A stretch of DNA of 21,442 bases from Pseudomonadota bacterium (GCA_023433775.1 JAEYTY010000108.1:1-21442); one strand, 5' to 3'; shown: positions 7,139 to 14,634, counted from the first letter of the stretch. The notes: a model not told the origin generated them from the letters alone. Made by a program: numbers and translations.

Positions 7139-7629
7139 GCCGCCACGTCATCAGCTTTCCCATTGAGGGGCAGCGCTTCAATTATCGCGTCGCGGGCGTC
7201 ATCATCGCCGACGGGCATGTGCTCATCTGCCGCGAGGATGATGACGATTACACCATGCTGCCCGGTGGGCGGGTCGAGCTAGGCGAGGCGAGCGCGCTGA
7301 GCCTTGAGCGGGAAATTGCCGAGGAACTGGCCATGCCCGGCGTAGTGGGGCCGATGATCGCCACCTCGGAAAGCTTTTATCGCCGCGAGGGTCAGGATTT
7401 TCACGAGCTGGGTTTTTTCTATCGGGCCGAATTGCCGGGGCAGGGGCCCAATGGCCAATCGCCCTGGCTCAAACGGCGCGATGAGGGGCATGATCTGTCG
7501 TTTTATTGGGTGAAGCTTGATGAAGCGGCGCTGGCGCCGTTCAACTTGCTGCCGCGATGGTTGCCCGCATTTCTCTGCAATCTGCCGGAGAGCCATACCC
7601 ATATCGTGCATGATGAGCGCCAATCGTGA
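7135..7629 (+). CDS. Nudix hydrolase
   Basis: 164-residue hydrolase of a nucleoside diphosphate linked to another moiety; the substrate cannot be read from the sequence. The Nudix box spans residues 45-67: Gly45, Glu51, Arg59-Glu60 and Glu63-Glu64 are all in register (REIAEEL), so the metal-binding core is intact. The final conserved Gly is Ala66. The N-terminal strand HVISFPIEGQRFNYRVAGVI and the segment ESFYRREGQDFHELGFFYRAE resemble the NUDIX group often annotated ADP-ribose or MutT-like. It overlaps ruvB upstream and the helix-hairpin-helix gene downstream (GTGA at 7626-7629), so it is translated as part of the ruv-ybgC chain. It may sanitise nucleotides, but that is inference. Confidence 0.88.
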   Translation: MSRHVISFPIEGQRFNYRVAGVIIADGHVLICREDDDDYTMLPGGRVELGEASALSLEREIAEELAMPGVVGPMIATSESFYRREGQDFHELGFFYRAELPGQGPNGQSPWLKRRDEGHDLSFYWVKLDEAALAPFNLLPRWLPAFLCNLPESHTHIVHDERQS

Positions 7630-7835
7630 GTGATCCGAGCGACAGCGTTGCCGAAACCGTCAAGCTCAGCCGACCAGCACATCGGGCCCTGGCAGCGGCG
7701 GGCATAGTGCGCTTTGCCGACCTGGCAGCCTGGACGCAAAAAGATGTGGCGGCGCTGCATGGCATTGGCCCCAGCGCCTTTCCCCAGTTGATTGCGGCGC
7801 TGGAGGCGCGCGGGCTCGGGTTCAAGAAGCCATGA
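7626..7835 (+). CDS. Small helix-hairpin-helix protein
   Basis: 69 residues starting at a GTG inside the upstream stop and ending with a TGA inside the ybgC ATG (7832-7835). Residues about 15-65 form LSRPAHRALAAAGIVRF, DLAAWTQKDVAALHGIGP and AFPQLIAALEARGLGF. The LHGIGPSA turn between two helices is a helix-hairpin-helix signature like that of the RNA polymerase alpha C-terminal domain and of small 'DNA-binding protein' families. It probably binds DNA without sequence specificity, or a protein partner. No catalytic residues are visible. The four-base overlap at both ends argues for a real gene despite its size. Confidence 0.75.
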   Translation: MSDPSDSVAETVKLSRPAHRALAAAGIVRFADLAAWTQKDVAALHGIGPSAFPQLIAALEARGLGFKKP

Positions 7836-8230
7836 GTGTTCACAGCTTTCCCGTCCGCATCTATTACGAAGACACCGATTTTTCGGGCAATGTCTATCAC
7901 GCGGCGTACCTCAAATTCTTCGAGCGGGGCCGGACCGAGTTTTTGCGTGATCTCGGCATTCACCACGCTGAACTTGCCGAGCAGGGGCTGGCCTTCGCCG
8001 TTCGGTCGATGGAGATCGACTTTGCCGGGGCGGCGCGGATTGACGACATGTTGATGGTGACGACCGAAGTGGCCGAATTTACCGGCGCGCGTCTCGCGCT
8101 CAACCAGACAATTCTGCGTGACAGCGCAATCCTCACCAGCGCCCGCGTCCTTGTCGTGGCCATTAAAACCAGCGGCGGCCCGGCGCGCCTGCCCGCTGAC
8201 CTGCGTGCGCGCCTTGTTCCCGGCGGCTAG
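7832..8230 (+). CDS. ybgC: Tol-Pal system acyl-CoA thioesterase YbgC
   Basis: Hot-dog fold thioesterase of 132 residues that hydrolyses acyl-CoA or acyl-ACP thioesters, usually encoded at the head of tol-pal clusters. The family signature YYEDTDFSGNVYHAAYLKFF (11-30) is complete, with the catalytic Asp16 and His23, followed by ERGRTEFLRDLG. The start overlaps the preceding gene by ATGA. It ends the ruv run: 176 bases with a terminator-like palindrome lie between it and tolQ, so it may be transcribed mainly with the ruv genes rather than with tolQ. Confidence 0.93.
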   Translation: MSVHSFPVRIYYEDTDFSGNVYHAAYLKFFERGRTEFLRDLGIHHAELAEQGLAFAVRSMEIDFAGAARIDDMLMVTTEVAEFTGARLALNQTILRDSAILTSARVLVVAIKTSGGPARLPADLRARLVPGG

Positions 8231-8303
8231 CGCGGACTCTCTTTGTTAACTCTTTGGTGACCATAAAGAGGGCAAAGGGACGTTTGTCCGGTCCCGGGTC
8301 TGC

Positions 8304-8332
8304 AAGTGCCCGGAATTCCGGGCATTTCTCTT
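8304..8332 (+). terminator. Palindromic terminator-like hairpin between ybgC and tolQ
   Basis: A perfect 18-base palindrome TGCCCGGAATTCCGGGCA (8307-8324) folds to a 7-bp GC-rich stem with an AATT loop. It extends to about 10 bp (AAG against TTT, one wobble) and is followed by TTTCTCTT. It would stop transcripts arriving from ruv-ybgC. Directly downstream, TTGACA (8337-8342) is a perfect -35 box, but I find no good -10 at 16-18 bases, so I do not list a tolQ promoter as a separate feature. Confidence 0.55.
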
Positions 8333-8406
8333 AATTTTGACAGATTTGCACCCCAAGCGCACCGCGTATGGGGCCGCAGCTATGAGCCGGCCGAAAGGAT
8401 CACTTC

Positions 8407-9117
8407 ATGGAAGCCATGGATGCAGTTGGAGCAGCCGCTCCGCACGCTGACCTCTCCATCTGGGGGCTGTTCTGGGCCGCCGACCTTGTCGTCAAATCGG
8501 TGATGCTGGGCCTGCTCGGTGCATCGATCTGGTGCTGGGCGATCATTGTCGACAAGACGATCACCTATCGCCGCGCCCGCGCCGAGATGAACCGCTTTGA
8601 GCGCGTGTTCTGGTCCGGCCAGTCGCTGGAGGAACTTTACCAGCAGCAATCCGAGAAGGCGACGGGCGGGCTGGGGGCTCTCTTTGTTGCGGCGATGAAA
8701 GAGTGGAAGCGCAGCCACGAGCAGAATGCATCGAGCTTTGCCGGCGTACAGCAGCGGCTGGACAAGGTGCTCGACGTGGCCATTGCGCGCGAAAGCGAAT
8801 ATCTCGAAAAGCGCCTCGGGTTCCTCGCCACTATCGGTTCGGCGGGTCCGTTTATCGGCCTCTTCGGCACGGTCTGGGGCATCATGAACGCCTTCACCAA
8901 TATTGCCGCCTCGTCCTCGACCAATCTGTCGGTTGTCGCCGGCCCGATTGCCGAGGCGCTGTTTGCCACGGCCATCGGCCTTGTCGCGGCTATTCCGGCA
9001 GTTATCGCCTATAACAAGCTCTCGTCGGACGCCGGCAAGATGATCGGGCGCCTCGAAGGCTTTGCCGACGAATTCTCCACCATTCTCAGCCGCCAGCTCG
9101 AAGCGCGGAGCCGCTGA
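8407..9117 (+). CDS. tolQ: Tol-Pal system proton channel subunit TolQ
   Basis: Inner-membrane subunit of the TolQR proton-driven motor (ExbB/MotA relatives) that energises TolA during outer-membrane constriction. It has 236 residues. Membrane helices lie at about 25-48, 138-163 (FLATIGSAGPFIGLFGTVWG, the conserved channel segment) and 178-203 (GPIAEALFATAIGLVAAIPA). The large cytoplasmic loop between helices 1 and 2 is present. GAAAGGA lies 9 bases before the ATG at 8407; a second in-frame ATG at 8416 is less well placed. tolR begins one base after its stop. Confidence 0.96.
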   Translation: MEAMDAVGAAAPHADLSIWGLFWAADLVVKSVMLGLLGASIWCWAIIVDKTITYRRARAEMNRFERVFWSGQSLEELYQQQSEKATGGLGALFVAAMKEWKRSHEQNASSFAGVQQRLDKVLDVAIARESEYLEKRLGFLATIGSAGPFIGLFGTVWGIMNAFTNIAASSSTNLSVVAGPIAEALFATAIGLVAAIPAVIAYNKLSSDAGKMIGRLEGFADEFSTILSRQLEARSR

Positions 9118-9118
9118 T

Positions 9119-9559
<441 letters not shown>

Positions 9560-9569
9560 GCCCGGCACC

Positions 9570-10664
9570 ATGCGCACGGGCCTTGCCGTATCGCTAACCG
9601 CCCATGTGGTCATCATCGCTCTTGGTCTTGTCACACTGGGACTGACCGAGCCGATGACGGCCAGCGTGGAGTCGATTGCGGTCGAGCTCGTGCCAATCGA
9701 GGAATATACCAATATCCGCATGGGCCAGCTCGACAGCGAGATTGTCGAGACCGACACGCCCTCACTGGTTGAATCCGACGTCCCGGCGGAACTGGCGCAG
9801 CCCACCGGCAATACCGAACAGGACCAGCCGACGCCCTCGCCGGCCGACGTGCCGACCCCAGCGCCCATTACCCAGACGGCGCCTGCCCCCGAGGTGGAGC
9901 CAGCGCCGGAACCCGAGCCGGAGCCGGAGCCAGAACCTGCGCCAGAGCCAGAACCCGCGCCGGAGCCTGAGCCGATTCCTGAGCCGGAGCCCAGGCCGAC
10001 GCCCGTGGCGCCTGTGCCCCAGCCGCGTCCTGAACCTGAGCCTGAACCAGAGCCAGAGCCGGAACCGCAGCCTGAACCAGAACCGCAGCCTGAACCTGAG
10101 CCCGAGCCAGAGCCAGAACCCGAACCCGTGCCGGAAACGCCGCGTCGCGTGGCGCCGGTGCCGGCGGCGCGTCCGGCCAATCTCGAGCAGTTGCGCGAGG
10201 CCGAACGGCAGCGGCAGGCTGCGCGACAGACGCCGCCTCCGGGCCCGACACAGCCGGATTCGACTCTGGCCGACGAGATCGAGAGCATTATCAACAATGC
10301 GCCAACCACTGGCGCGACCACCGGGCAGGGCGGTACACCCACGCTTGGCGATACTACCGGCACGTCGGCGCGCCTGAGCCAGTCTGAAATTGACGGCATG
10401 GTGGCGCGGATCAAACAGAACTGGAATTTGCTGCCGAGTGACTTCAATAGCGGGTTGAATGTCACCTTGCGCCTGAACCTTAACCGGGACGGCACGTTGG
10501 CTGGTGATCCGCAGATTGTTTCGGCCCATCCGTCCACTGAGGGTGGCGCCATTGCGCGGGCGGCGGTGCGTGCGGTTACAGCGGCGGCGCGGCAAGGACC
10601 GTTCAACCTGTCCGCAGATGCTTATGACAATTGGCGCACGATCGAAGTCGAACTGCGCCCCTGA
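9570..10664 (+). CDS. tolA: TolA-like envelope-spanning protein with Pro-Glu spacer
   Basis: Links the TolQR motor to the outer membrane. It has 364 residues. The N-terminal helix (about 5-25) carries SLTAH, the S-x3-H motif of TolA/TonB that contacts the motor. Residues 107-189 are a Pro-Glu repeat, much like TonB and unlike the Ala/Lys-rich helix of enterobacterial TolA. A short helical segment LEQLREAERQRQAARQ (205-220) and a PPPGP turn follow. The C-terminal domain (about 270-364: SEIDGMVARIKQNWNL, LNVTLRLNLNRDGTLAG, YDNWRTIEVELRP) is TonB/TolA-type. The position between tolR and tolB supports TolA over TonB. Because the repeat is built from GAG/GAA and CCN codons, long shadow frames are open on the other strand. 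Confidence 0.88.
   Translation: MRTGLAVSLTAHVVIIALGLVTLGLTEPMTASVESIAVELVPIEEYTNIRMGQLDSEIVETDTPSLVESDVPAELAQPTGNTEQDQPTPSPADVPTPAPITQTAPAPEVEPAPEPEPEPEPEPAPEPEPAPEPEPIPEPEPRPTPVAPVPQPRPEPEPEPEPEPEPQPEPEPQPEPEPEPEPEPEPVPETPRRVAPVPAARPANLEQLREAERQRQAARQTPPPGPTQPDSTLADEIESIINNAPTTGATTGQGGTPTLGDTTGTSARLSQSEIDGMVARIKQNWNLLPSDFNSGLNVTLRLNLNRDGTLAGDPQIVSAHPSTEGGAIARAAVRAVTAAARQGPFNLSADAYDNWRTIEVELRP
9888..10136 (+). repeat. Low-complexity Pro-Glu codon repeat inside tolA
   Basis: About 250 bases of imperfect 6-base units (CCN GAR, such as GAGCCG, GAACCA, GAGCCA, GAACCG), encoding residues 107-189 of TolA. The units vary at third positions, so the array is old or under protein-level selection rather than a freshly expanded tract. 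It is a likely site of length variation between strains. Confidence 0.85.
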
Positions 10665-10727
10665 CCTTGAATTTGCCCGTTTGCTGGCCAAACTGCGCCA
10701 CAACGGAGAGACTGGAGACGAACCAAG

Positions 10728-12038
10728 ATGACTCTTGTGAACCGGCGTATGGCGATGAAGCTGGGCCTGGCAGGCGGCGCCCTGCTGGCGACTGCACCCA
10801 TGGCCTTCGCTCAACTGCGCATTGTGGTCGAGGGCGCCAATTTCCAGCCCCTGCCCATTGCCATCCCTGATTTCTCATCGTCCGACCCAAGCTTCGGCCG
10901 TGAGATTGCCGACATTGTGCGCGCCAATCTGCGCCGGTCGGGCCTGTTCCTGCCGCTCGATCCGGCGTCGCTGCCGGTCCAGGTAGGCGATGTGAACAAT
11001 ACGCCGGACTTTACTGTCTGGCGGACGGCCAATGTCGATGCGCTGGTCATGGGTTCGGTTGAGCGTGGCGGACAGATTTCGTCGTCCGTGCGCGTATGGG
11101 ACACCCAGCAGGGCGCGCAGGTGGTGGGCAGCGTTTATAACAGCGACCCCAATGCGGCGCGGCGCATCGCCCATATTGTCTCCGACGCCATCTATTCGCA
11201 GCTCACGGGTGGGTCGGGCTATTTCGACACGCGCGTCATCTATGTGGCCGAAAGCGGGCCCAAGGCCAATCGTGTGCGGCGCCTCGCCATCATGGATCAG
11301 GACGGCGCCAATGCGCAGTATCTGACCGATGGCACCTCCATGGCGCTGACCCCGCGCTTTTCGCCAGGCGGCGATCTCGTCACCTATATGAATTTTGCCG
11401 AGGGCAATCCGCAGGTTTACCTGCTGCAGCTTTCGACCGGCCGGCAGCAGCGCCTCGCCAATGTCGGCGCCATGACCTTTGCGCCGCGCTTCTCGCCCGA
11501 TGGCGGCACGGTGGCCTTTTCGGTGGAACAGGGCGGCGCGACCAATATCTATTCGGTCAGCACCAATGGTGGCCACCCCAGCCAGCTCACCTCGGGCGCG
11601 GCCATTGATACGGGGCCGTCCTATTCGCCCGATGGCAGCCGCATCGTGTTTGAAAGCGACCGCGGCGGCTCTCCGCAGATCTATATGATGGGTGCGGGCG
11701 GCGGTAATCCGCAGCGCGTAAGCTTCGGGCAGGGCAGCTATTCAACTCCCGTGTGGTCGCCCACAGGCGATCTCATTGCCTTCACCCGTCAATCGGGCGG
11801 CCAATTCCATATCGGCATCATGAACCCCGATGGCTCGGGCGAGCGGCTGCTCTATTCGAGCTATCACGCGGAAGGCCCGACCTGGGCGCCCAATGGCCGT
11901 GTCATCATGTTCTTCCAGGATCCGGGCGGCAATGACGGCCCGCGCCTGATGAGCGTCGACATCTGGGGCCGTGCGGCCCAGACCGTGCCGACGGAAAGCT
12001 ATGCGTCCGATCCGGCGTGGTCCGGCCTCGTCGGCTAA
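10728..12038 (+). CDS. tolB: Tol-Pal system beta-propeller protein TolB
   Basis: Periplasmic protein that binds Pal and the porin/peptidoglycan machinery. It has 436 residues. The signal peptide probably ends at AFA, before Gln29, and starts MTLVNRRMAMKLGLAGGALL, which has a twin Arg. An N-terminal mixed domain (residues about 30-165) precedes a six-bladed propeller. The repeated strand signature is visible as TPRFSPGGDLVTYM, APRFSPDGGTVAFSV, GPSYSPDGSRIVFESD, TPVWSPTGDLIAFTR and GPTWAPNGRVIMFFQD. GGAGA lies upstream of the ATG. The gene is the last of the tol run and is followed by a strong terminator; pal, its usual partner gene, is not next. Confidence 0.96.
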   Translation: MTLVNRRMAMKLGLAGGALLATAPMAFAQLRIVVEGANFQPLPIAIPDFSSSDPSFGREIADIVRANLRRSGLFLPLDPASLPVQVGDVNNTPDFTVWRTANVDALVMGSVERGGQISSSVRVWDTQQGAQVVGSVYNSDPNAARRIAHIVSDAIYSQLTGGSGYFDTRVIYVAESGPKANRVRRLAIMDQDGANAQYLTDGTSMALTPRFSPGGDLVTYMNFAEGNPQVYLLQLSTGRQQRLANVGAMTFAPRFSPDGGTVAFSVEQGGATNIYSVSTNGGHPSQLTSGAAIDTGPSYSPDGSRIVFESDRGGSPQIYMMGAGGGNPQRVSFGQGSYSTPVWSPTGDLIAFTRQSGGQFHIGIMNPDGSGERLLYSSYHAEGPTWAPNGRVIMFFQDPGGNDGPRLMSVDIWGRAAQTVPTESYASDPAWSGLVG

Positions 12039-12082
12039 AGCCGCGACCAGCGCAGACAGCGCGCCAAAAAAGTGCTGAAATT

Positions 12083-12127
12083 TTTGCCTCTCCTGCTCTT
12101 CCTAGGGGTCGGGGAGGCAAATTTTTT
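12083..12127 (+). terminator. Rho-independent terminator after tolB
   Basis: Stem of 11 bp, TTTGCCTCTCC (12083-12093) against GGGGAGGCAAA (12111-12121) with one G-T wobble and a 17-base loop, followed by six T (12122-12127). It lies 44 bases after the tolB stop and cleanly ends the tolQRAB unit. Confidence 0.85.
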
Positions 12128-12297
12128 GGAAAATAAATATTTGAATTTCAATGATTTACACTGACCCTGCCTGATTTTTTCGGGCCAAATCACTTTTTCT
12201 TTCAAAGCGCTGAAACTCTCATTCGGTTCCTTCCGTATCTTCCTGCGTCCCACCGAAACGGATGGGAACAAGATCAAAAACAGGAAGGACTTCAATT

Positions 12298-12864
12298 ATG
12301 ACCGTCTCCCTTCGTGCACTCTCCGTCGCCGCCGTTCTCGCCTTTGGTTCGCTTTCCGGCGCTGCCGTTATCGCTCAGGACGCTCCGATGGTTGGTGGCG
12401 CCGCCATGCCGGCCACCAACAACATCATCGAAAATGCCGTGAACTCGGCTGACCACACCACGCTGGTTGCTGCCGTGCAGGCCGCTGGCCTCGTGGAAAC
12501 CCTGTCGGGCCCCGGCCCCTTCACCGTCTTTGCCCCTGTGAACGCTGCTTTTGACGCGCTTCCGGCCGGCACTGTTGAAGGCCTGCTGGCTCCCGAAGCC
12601 AAGGATCAGCTGACCGGTGTTCTGACCTACCACGTCATTGCCGGCGACATTCACTCGGCTGACCTGGTCAAGATGATCAATGACAATGGCGGCGAATACA
12701 AAGCTGCTACCGTCCAGGGTGGCGAACTGACCTTCAGCCTCGACGGCGACAAGGTGAAGATCACCGACGCCAATGGCGGCACTGCCACCGTCACCATCGC
12801 TGACGTCGACCAGTCCAATGGCGTGATCCACGTTATCGACGCTGTTCTTCTGCCGGCCATGTAA
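12298..12864 (+). CDS. Secreted fasciclin (FAS1) domain protein
   Basis: 188 residues. An N-terminal signal peptide (residues 1-26, ending AAVIA before Gln27) leads to a single FAS1 domain (about 40-188). The conserved H1 segment is FTVFAPVNAAFDALPAG (75-91), the YH motif is YHVIAGDIHSADLV (111-124), and the H2 region is DVDQSNGVIHVIDAVLLP (169-186). Single-domain FAS1 proteins are exported and act in adhesion or matrix contacts; the ligand here is unknown. I chose the ATG at 12298 because AGGAAGGA sits 8 bases upstream and the signal peptide starts there. The gene prefers GAA, AAC, CTG and GCT/GCC codons and has a strong Shine-Dalgarno sequence, suggesting high expression. Its 170-base leader region is AT-rich and preceded by the tolB terminator, so it has its own promoter, which I could not pin down. 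Confidence 0.9.
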   Translation: MTVSLRALSVAAVLAFGSLSGAAVIAQDAPMVGGAAMPATNNIIENAVNSADHTTLVAAVQAAGLVETLSGPGPFTVFAPVNAAFDALPAGTVEGLLAPEAKDQLTGVLTYHVIAGDIHSADLVKMINDNGGEYKAATVQGGELTFSLDGDKVKITDANGGTATVTIADVDQSNGVIHVIDAVLLPAM

Positions 12865-12872
12865 CCAAAGCC

Positions 12873-12929
12873 ATCGCCACAGCGAATGGCGATAGGCAAA
12901 TGGAGGCCTCGTTCCCCTAGCGGGGCCTC
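12873..12929 (+). terminator. Two tandem stem-loops after the fasciclin gene
   Basis: First hairpin ATCGCCA/TGGCGAT (12873-12879 with 12887-12893). Second hairpin GAGGCCTCG/CGGGGCCTC (12903-12911 with 12921-12929, 9 bp with one wobble and a 9-base loop). Neither is followed by a T-run. They may end or stabilise the fasciclin transcript; a Rho-independent stop is unproven. Confidence 0.4.
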
Positions 12930-12985
12930 ACCAGGACTTGACCAGCGGTAGCCGATAATCGGCGCTATGGTCAGGGCCAGACCGG

Positions 12986-13016
12986 CGCCGTCCCGTCCTC
13001 CCCCGACGGGACGGCG
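12986..13016 (+). promoter_or_regulatory. Strong GC-rich hairpin in the msrB leader
   Basis: A 12-bp perfect inverted repeat (12986-12997 with 13005-13016; inner arms GCCGTCCCGTC and GACGGGACGGC) with a 7-base CT-rich loop ends 27 bases before the msrB ATG. It is followed by TGGTCGTTAAAAACAGGAG, so the ribosome site itself is free. It could be an attenuator-like element, an mRNA stabiliser or a weak terminator. Confidence 0.4.
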
Positions 13017-13042
13017 TGGTCGTTAAAAACAGGAGACTCGCC

Positions 13043-13540
13043 ATGCAGCTCACCCGTCGCAAAATGCTCCTTCTCGGCTCTGCCGCCGTCGCGCTTTCAG
13101 CCGCAGGCCTCTGGCGACCGAATGGCGCCAGCGTGGCTTCCGAGGGCGATTTCCCCTTCAAGCTCACCGATGAGGAATGGCGCAACAAGCTCGATCCGCA
13201 GGCCTATTATGTGCTGCGCGAGCATGGGACTGAACGGGCCTTCACCTCGCCGCTCGACAATGAGAAGCGTGCCGGTGTCTTCCACTGTGCGGGCTGCGAT
13301 CAGGCACTGTTTGCGTCCGAGACAAAATTCGATAGCGGCACCGGCTGGCCGAGTTTTTATACCTTCATCGACGGGGCGATCGGTACATCCGATGACAACA
13401 CGCTCTGGGTGCCCCGTGTCGAGGTACACTGCTCCAATTGCGGTGGCCATCAGGGCCATGTGTTCGAGGACGGTCCGCCGCCCACGGGCCTGCGCTATTG
13501 CATCAATGGCGTCGCGCTGCGTTTTCAGCCCGCCGCTTGA
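13043..13540 (+). CDS. msrB: Exported peptide-methionine (R)-S-oxide reductase MsrB
   Basis: Reduces Met-R-sulfoxide in proteins. It has 165 residues. The start at 13043 is supported by AGGAG 7 bases upstream; an in-frame start at 13016 lies inside the leader hairpin. The N-terminus TRRKMLLLGSAAVALSAAGL looks like a Tat-type (twin-Arg) export signal or anchor, so the enzyme should work in the periplasm. The SelR domain starts at about residue 38 (FPFKLTDEEWRNKLDP). Zinc ligands are Cys82, Cys85, Cys130 and Cys133 (CAGC, CSNC). SGTGWPSFY (98-106) is conserved, and the catalytic Cys153 is in LRYCING. No thioredoxin-like electron donor gene is adjacent. Confidence 0.93.
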   Translation: MQLTRRKMLLLGSAAVALSAAGLWRPNGASVASEGDFPFKLTDEEWRNKLDPQAYYVLREHGTERAFTSPLDNEKRAGVFHCAGCDQALFASETKFDSGTGWPSFYTFIDGAIGTSDDNTLWVPRVEVHCSNCGGHQGHVFEDGPPPTGLRYCINGVALRFQPAA

Positions 13541-13595
13541 AGTGCCTGATTACGCTGCCTAAATGGGTTTAGTCAGCGTCAAACAGGTTATATTC

Positions 13596-13841
13596 ATGCT
13601 TCGCGTCAGTGTCGAAAAATATGTCGAAGGCCGCCAGGAAGCGGCCTTTTCGCTTCCTCTCGGTGTCGTGCGTTTTGCGGCCGGCATCCTGCCGCAGGCG
13701 GCCAAGCAGGGCCTGCTTAATTCGGGCATTTATCTCGACGAAATGGCCGATGCGCGCGAGGGCGACGCGCCCTATTCGCGCTGGATCGAGGTCAGCGAAA
13801 AAGGCGTGACCAAAGCGATCAAGCTGACCGTCAGCAATTGA
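13596..13841 (+). CDS. Uncharacterised 81-residue protein
   Basis: Not recognised. I chose the ATG at 13596 (MLRVSVEKYVEGRQEA), with AGG about 10 bases upstream; a longer in-frame version starts at 13563 but its extra residues look unrelated. The protein reads as two beta strands (MLRVSVEKYV, EAAFSLPLGVV), an amphipathic helix (VVRFAAGILPQAAKQG), a short acidic helix (LDEMADAREGDA), and a last strand pair (RWIEVSEKG, TKAIKLTV). There is no signal peptide, cysteine or catalytic motif. This strand-helix plan resembles small SHOCT-like or regulatory domains, but that is only a resemblance. It is a short gap after msrB and may share its transcript. Confidence 0.6.
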   Translation: MLRVSVEKYVEGRQEAAFSLPLGVVRFAAGILPQAAKQGLLNSGIYLDEMADAREGDAPYSRWIEVSEKGVTKAIKLTVSN

Positions 13842-13873
13842 GCCGGAAGATGCCTGCCATGCGGGCCGGGGCG

Positions 13874-13903
13874 TTGCGAGACGGGCTCTTCCTCCGCTAG
13901 AAG
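13874..13903 (+). promoter_or_regulatory. Candidate promoter of the glutamine amidotransferase gene
   Basis: TTGCGA (13874-13879) and TAGAAG (13898-13903), each matching the consensus at four of six positions, are 18 bases apart. They sit in the 82-base gap, with a leader of about 14 bases. Moderate to weak support. Confidence 0.3.
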
Positions 13904-13923
13904 CGTGGAAGAGGTAAGCGCCC

Positions 13924-14628
13924 ATGAAAATCACCATTGTCGAAGTCGGTCTTGTGCCGGAGCCCATCCGGCACCAGTTTTCGCCCTATCGCGATATGTT
14001 TCCGGCGGTTTTCAAGGGTCCGGGGCAGGCTTTCAGCCACGACGTGGTGAGTGTCATCAATGGCGAGGCGCTGCCCAAGGCGTCGGACCTCGAGGGCATA
14101 TTGATCACCGGCTCGCCGGCCGGGGTCTATGAAGACCATGCCTGGCTGGCGCCGCTGCGGGATTTCATCCGCGAAGCCTATTCTGAAGGCACGCCGATGC
14201 TGGGCATCTGTTTCGGCCACCAGATCATGGCGGATGCGCTAGGCGGCGACGTGCGCAAGTCCGACAAGGGCTGGGGCCTGGGGCGGCATACCTATCGGGT
14301 GGTGAACCGGCCTGACTTCATGGCCGACGCGCCCGAGACGCTGTCGATTGCCTGTTCGCATCAGGACCAGGTGCTGGCGCCGCCGGCAGAGGCCGAGGTG
14401 ATCCTCGCTTCCGATTTCACGCCGAATGCCGGGCTGGCTTACAAGTCAGGCCGGGCGTTGAGCTTTCAGCCGCATCCGGAATTTGCCGATGACTATACGT
14501 TGGCGCTGACCGAGCTGCGGCGCGGCAGGGCCCCCGATCCGGTTGTGGAAACAGCGGTGGCTTCGCTGGCGACGCCCTCGGACAGTGCGCTGGTCAATGG
14601 CTATATCAGGCGGTTTTTCGCGCAGTAG
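13924..14628 (+). CDS. Class I glutamine amidotransferase (GMP synthase-like)
   Basis: 234-residue stand-alone glutaminase domain. The nucleophile elbow is GICFGHQIMADALGG (Cys96) and the other triad members are in FQPHPEF (His184, Glu186). ILITGSPAGVYEDHAWL (60-76) is the oxyanion region. Together these match the GMP synthase-glutaminase-like group used for amino-group transfer or gamma-glutamyl hydrolysis (PuuD/YbgE-like proteins and relatives). No synthase domain or partner is adjacent, so the acceptor is unknown. AGAGGT lies 8 bases before the ATG. The gene is convergent with yihA, the stops being six bases apart, with no terminator between them. Confidence 0.88.
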   Translation: MKITIVEVGLVPEPIRHQFSPYRDMFPAVFKGPGQAFSHDVVSVINGEALPKASDLEGILITGSPAGVYEDHAWLAPLRDFIREAYSEGTPMLGICFGHQIMADALGGDVRKSDKGWGLGRHTYRVVNRPDFMADAPETLSIACSHQDQVLAPPAEAEVILASDFTPNAGLAYKSGRALSFQPHPEFADDYTLALTELRRGRAPDPVVETAVASLATPSDSALVNGYIRRFFAQ

Positions 14629-14634
14629 GCCGGA

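Noticed and set aside
8246..8260. CtrA-like site (TTAA, 7 bases, then GTGA) upstream of tolQ
   Set aside because: Only the first half-site matches TTAA; the second matches two of four bases, so I do not claim regulation by CtrA.
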